Made by a program: the position numbers and the translations under genes
Origin: an uncultured Oscillospiraceae bacterium
Lineage (GTDB): Bacteria; Bacillota; Clostridia; Oscillospirales; Oscillospiraceae
Direction of reading: 5' to 3'
DNA: 43,849 nt
Assembly (NCBI GenBank): GCA_902478785.1
Contig: CABSMJ010000019.1
Span: forward strand, 1-43,849
The notes under the pieces: model-generated
What the model was told of the DNA's origin: nothing
Database searches by the model: none
Seen by the model: the letters and a program-made list of their open reading frames with translations, nothing else
Shown: one piece after another, positions 42,786 to 43,849 of the stretch
How the letters are laid out: each line of letters starts with the position of its first letter
How positions within the stretch are numbered: position 1 is the stretch's first letter

Positions 42786-43571
42786 TCATATCAAAAACCG
42801 CAAGTCGGCGTGAATATGGCCATTTGATGCCATTATATCACTTCGATCCGCATACAGGAAGGGGGCGGACCCGCAAAAATCGGTCAATTTCCCGCCTGCC
42901 TCTTCCAAAATCAATTTTCCTGCGGCAAAATCCCACGGTCTGAGGCCGTGCTCCAGGTATCCGTCCAGGCGACCGCTGGCCACATAGCACAGTTCTATGG
43001 ACGCAGCACCGATGCGGCGGATGTCGTGGCAATGGTCGTAGACCGCCCGCATCCGCCGAAAGGCGGCATCTGCTTGCTCCCTGCTTCCGGGATTTGTCCC
43101 TACAGAACAAAGGCTGTCCGAAAGTGTCTGCACATCGCTAACATGGATCGGTTTGTGGTTGCAAAATGCTCCATGACCACGTTGTGCGGTAAACAATTCC
43201 TCCGAAAACGGATCATAAACGACGCCAAACAGCACCTGTTCCCCTTCAGCCATCGCCAGAGAAATGGCGCTGTGACGGAAACCGTGAATCAGATTGGTCG
43301 TACCATCCACCGGATCCAAGATCCAGGTAAGCCGATCGGGTTCTATAGAAGAGTTGTCTTGCTCCTCTCCCATGAATTGGATGGAACTGTTCAGTTTTTG
43401 AAGGCGCTCTCGGATAAAGTACTGAACGGCAGTATCTACGGCAGTCACAAAATCTGTTTTCCCTTTTTCCTGAATACTGGAAGAGCACACGCGATCATGC
43501 AGTAGCTTTCCGGCTTCACGAACAATAGGGATAGCCTGTTCTAAGCAGTTGGATAACACATCTGCGTTCAT
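42786..43571 (-). CDS. Inositol monophosphatase family enzyme
   Basis: This 261-residue metal-dependent sugar- or inositol-phosphate phosphatase has the signature motifs: E69/E70 (MGEEQ), D86 and D89 in WILDPVDGTTNLIHGF (83-98), and D214 in RPWDFAAG (211-218). The ATG overlaps the stop of the upstream PHP gene by 4 bp, so the two are translated together. The substrate cannot be told from sequence; the MurR/RpiR gene downstream suggests a sugar-phosphate pathway. Confidence 0.93.
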   Translation of the reverse strand: MNADVLSNCLEQAIPIVREAGKLLHDRVCSSSIQEKGKTDFVTAVDTAVQYFIRERLQKLNSSIQFMGEEQDNSSIEPDRLTWILDPVDGTTNLIHGFRHSAISLAMAEGEQVLFGVVYDPFSEELFTAQRGHGAFCNHKPIHVSDVQTLSDSLCSVGTNPGSREQADAAFRRMRAVYDHCHDIRRIGAASIELCYVASGRLDGYLEHGLRPWDFAAGKLILEEAGGKLTDFCGSAPFLYADRSDIMASNGHIHADLRFLI

Positions 43572-43849
43572 TCCATCTGCCCCTTTGCTTTCAGCACAGC
43601 AGGAGACTCCCCGTTTTGGCGCAGCAATACAGAGACATAATCTCCCCCCAGCGCATGGATTTCCTTCAACGAGCGCTTCAAAAGGCCTGCGGTTTTTACC
43701 TTAAAGGCCGCTTCCGGATGCACACAGATGGTATAGCGCCCGGCCTCCATTTCTTGCCGCAACTCCGAAATCGTATCAAATTCTTTTTCAAATCGGGTAC
43801 GAATGCAGCCGTACTGAACCGCCTGATGGGTGTCGCTTCCGGCAACCAC
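43568..43849 (-). CDS. PHP-domain protein, C-terminal part (5' end outside window)
   Basis: The frame is open to the right edge, showing the last 93 residues. The start of this fragment (VVAGSDTHQAVQYG) matches the last metal-binding motif (GSDxH) of PHP-domain phosphoesterases. The true start lies beyond the window. It is the first visible gene of a PHP-phosphatase-regulator operon. Confidence 0.7.
   Translation of the reverse strand: MVAGSDTHQAVQYGCIRTRFEKEFDTISELRQEMEAGRYTICVHPEAAFKVKTAGLLKRSLKEIHALGGDYVSVLLRQNGESPAVLKAKGQME

Overview
The window looks like a chromosome segment of a motile, fairly high-GC member of the Clostridia, most likely an Oscillospiraceae-type gut bacterium. This is inferred from the Firmicutes flagellar gene order, the FliY (CheC-FliN fusion), FlbD and YlqG/YlqH homologues, the SLH-domain surface proteins and the Tn4451-type mobile genes. 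No rRNA, tRNA or CRISPR array was seen.

Layout. (1) Positions 1-14342, minus strand: one long flagellar operon in transcription order flgB-flgC-fliE-fliF-fliG-fliH-fliI-fliJ-fliK-flgD-(TIGR02530-like)-flgE-flbD-motA-motB-fliM-fliY, with fliY cut by the window edge and no fliL between motB and fliM. (2) Positions 14343-15676: the operon's leader and promoter, then a tyrosine recombinase gene. (3) Positions 15821-26866, minus strand: ylqG (FliK-like), ylqH (FlhB C-terminal-like), a PilZ c-di-GMP receptor and two very large secreted SLH proteins. (4) Positions 27003-31555, plus strand: cheA-cheW-cheR-cheB. (5) About 31560-41890: a Tn4451-like mobilizable element (large serine recombinase, TnpW-like protein, MobV relaxase with an oriT-like site, small HTH protein, helicase, CHC2 primase, a DUF6076-like protein and a sigma-70-like protein), itself hit by an IS256-family insertion sequence. 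(6) Positions 41910-43849, minus strand: a PHP-domain protein, an inositol-monophosphatase-family enzyme and a MurR/RpiR regulator.

Main finding. The best promoter in front of the flagellar operon lies between perfect 21-bp inverted repeats (14428-14448 and 14752-14772). They have the architecture of tyrosine-recombinase crossover sites: an 11-bp arm on each side of a 5-bp core, with the two cores in opposite orientation. The neighbouring gene encodes a tyrosine recombinase with its catalytic residues intact, and its reading frame runs through the distal site into the invertible segment. Inversion should therefore do two things at once: turn the -35/-10 pair away from flgB, and replace the recombinase's last 67 residues by 11 others (375 to 319 residues). 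This looks like a phase-variable flagellar switch whose position is written into the recombinase protein. The 21-bp repeats ahead of flgB recall the Clostridioides difficile flagellar switch, but the coupling to the recombinase C-terminus is not something I know to have been described.

Together the genes build the flagellar basal body, export ATPase, hook, stator and C-ring, sense chemicals (CheA/W/R/B, FliY phosphatase), respond to c-di-GMP (PilZ) and display large surface proteins. A site-specific inversion appears to sit at the head of the cascade.
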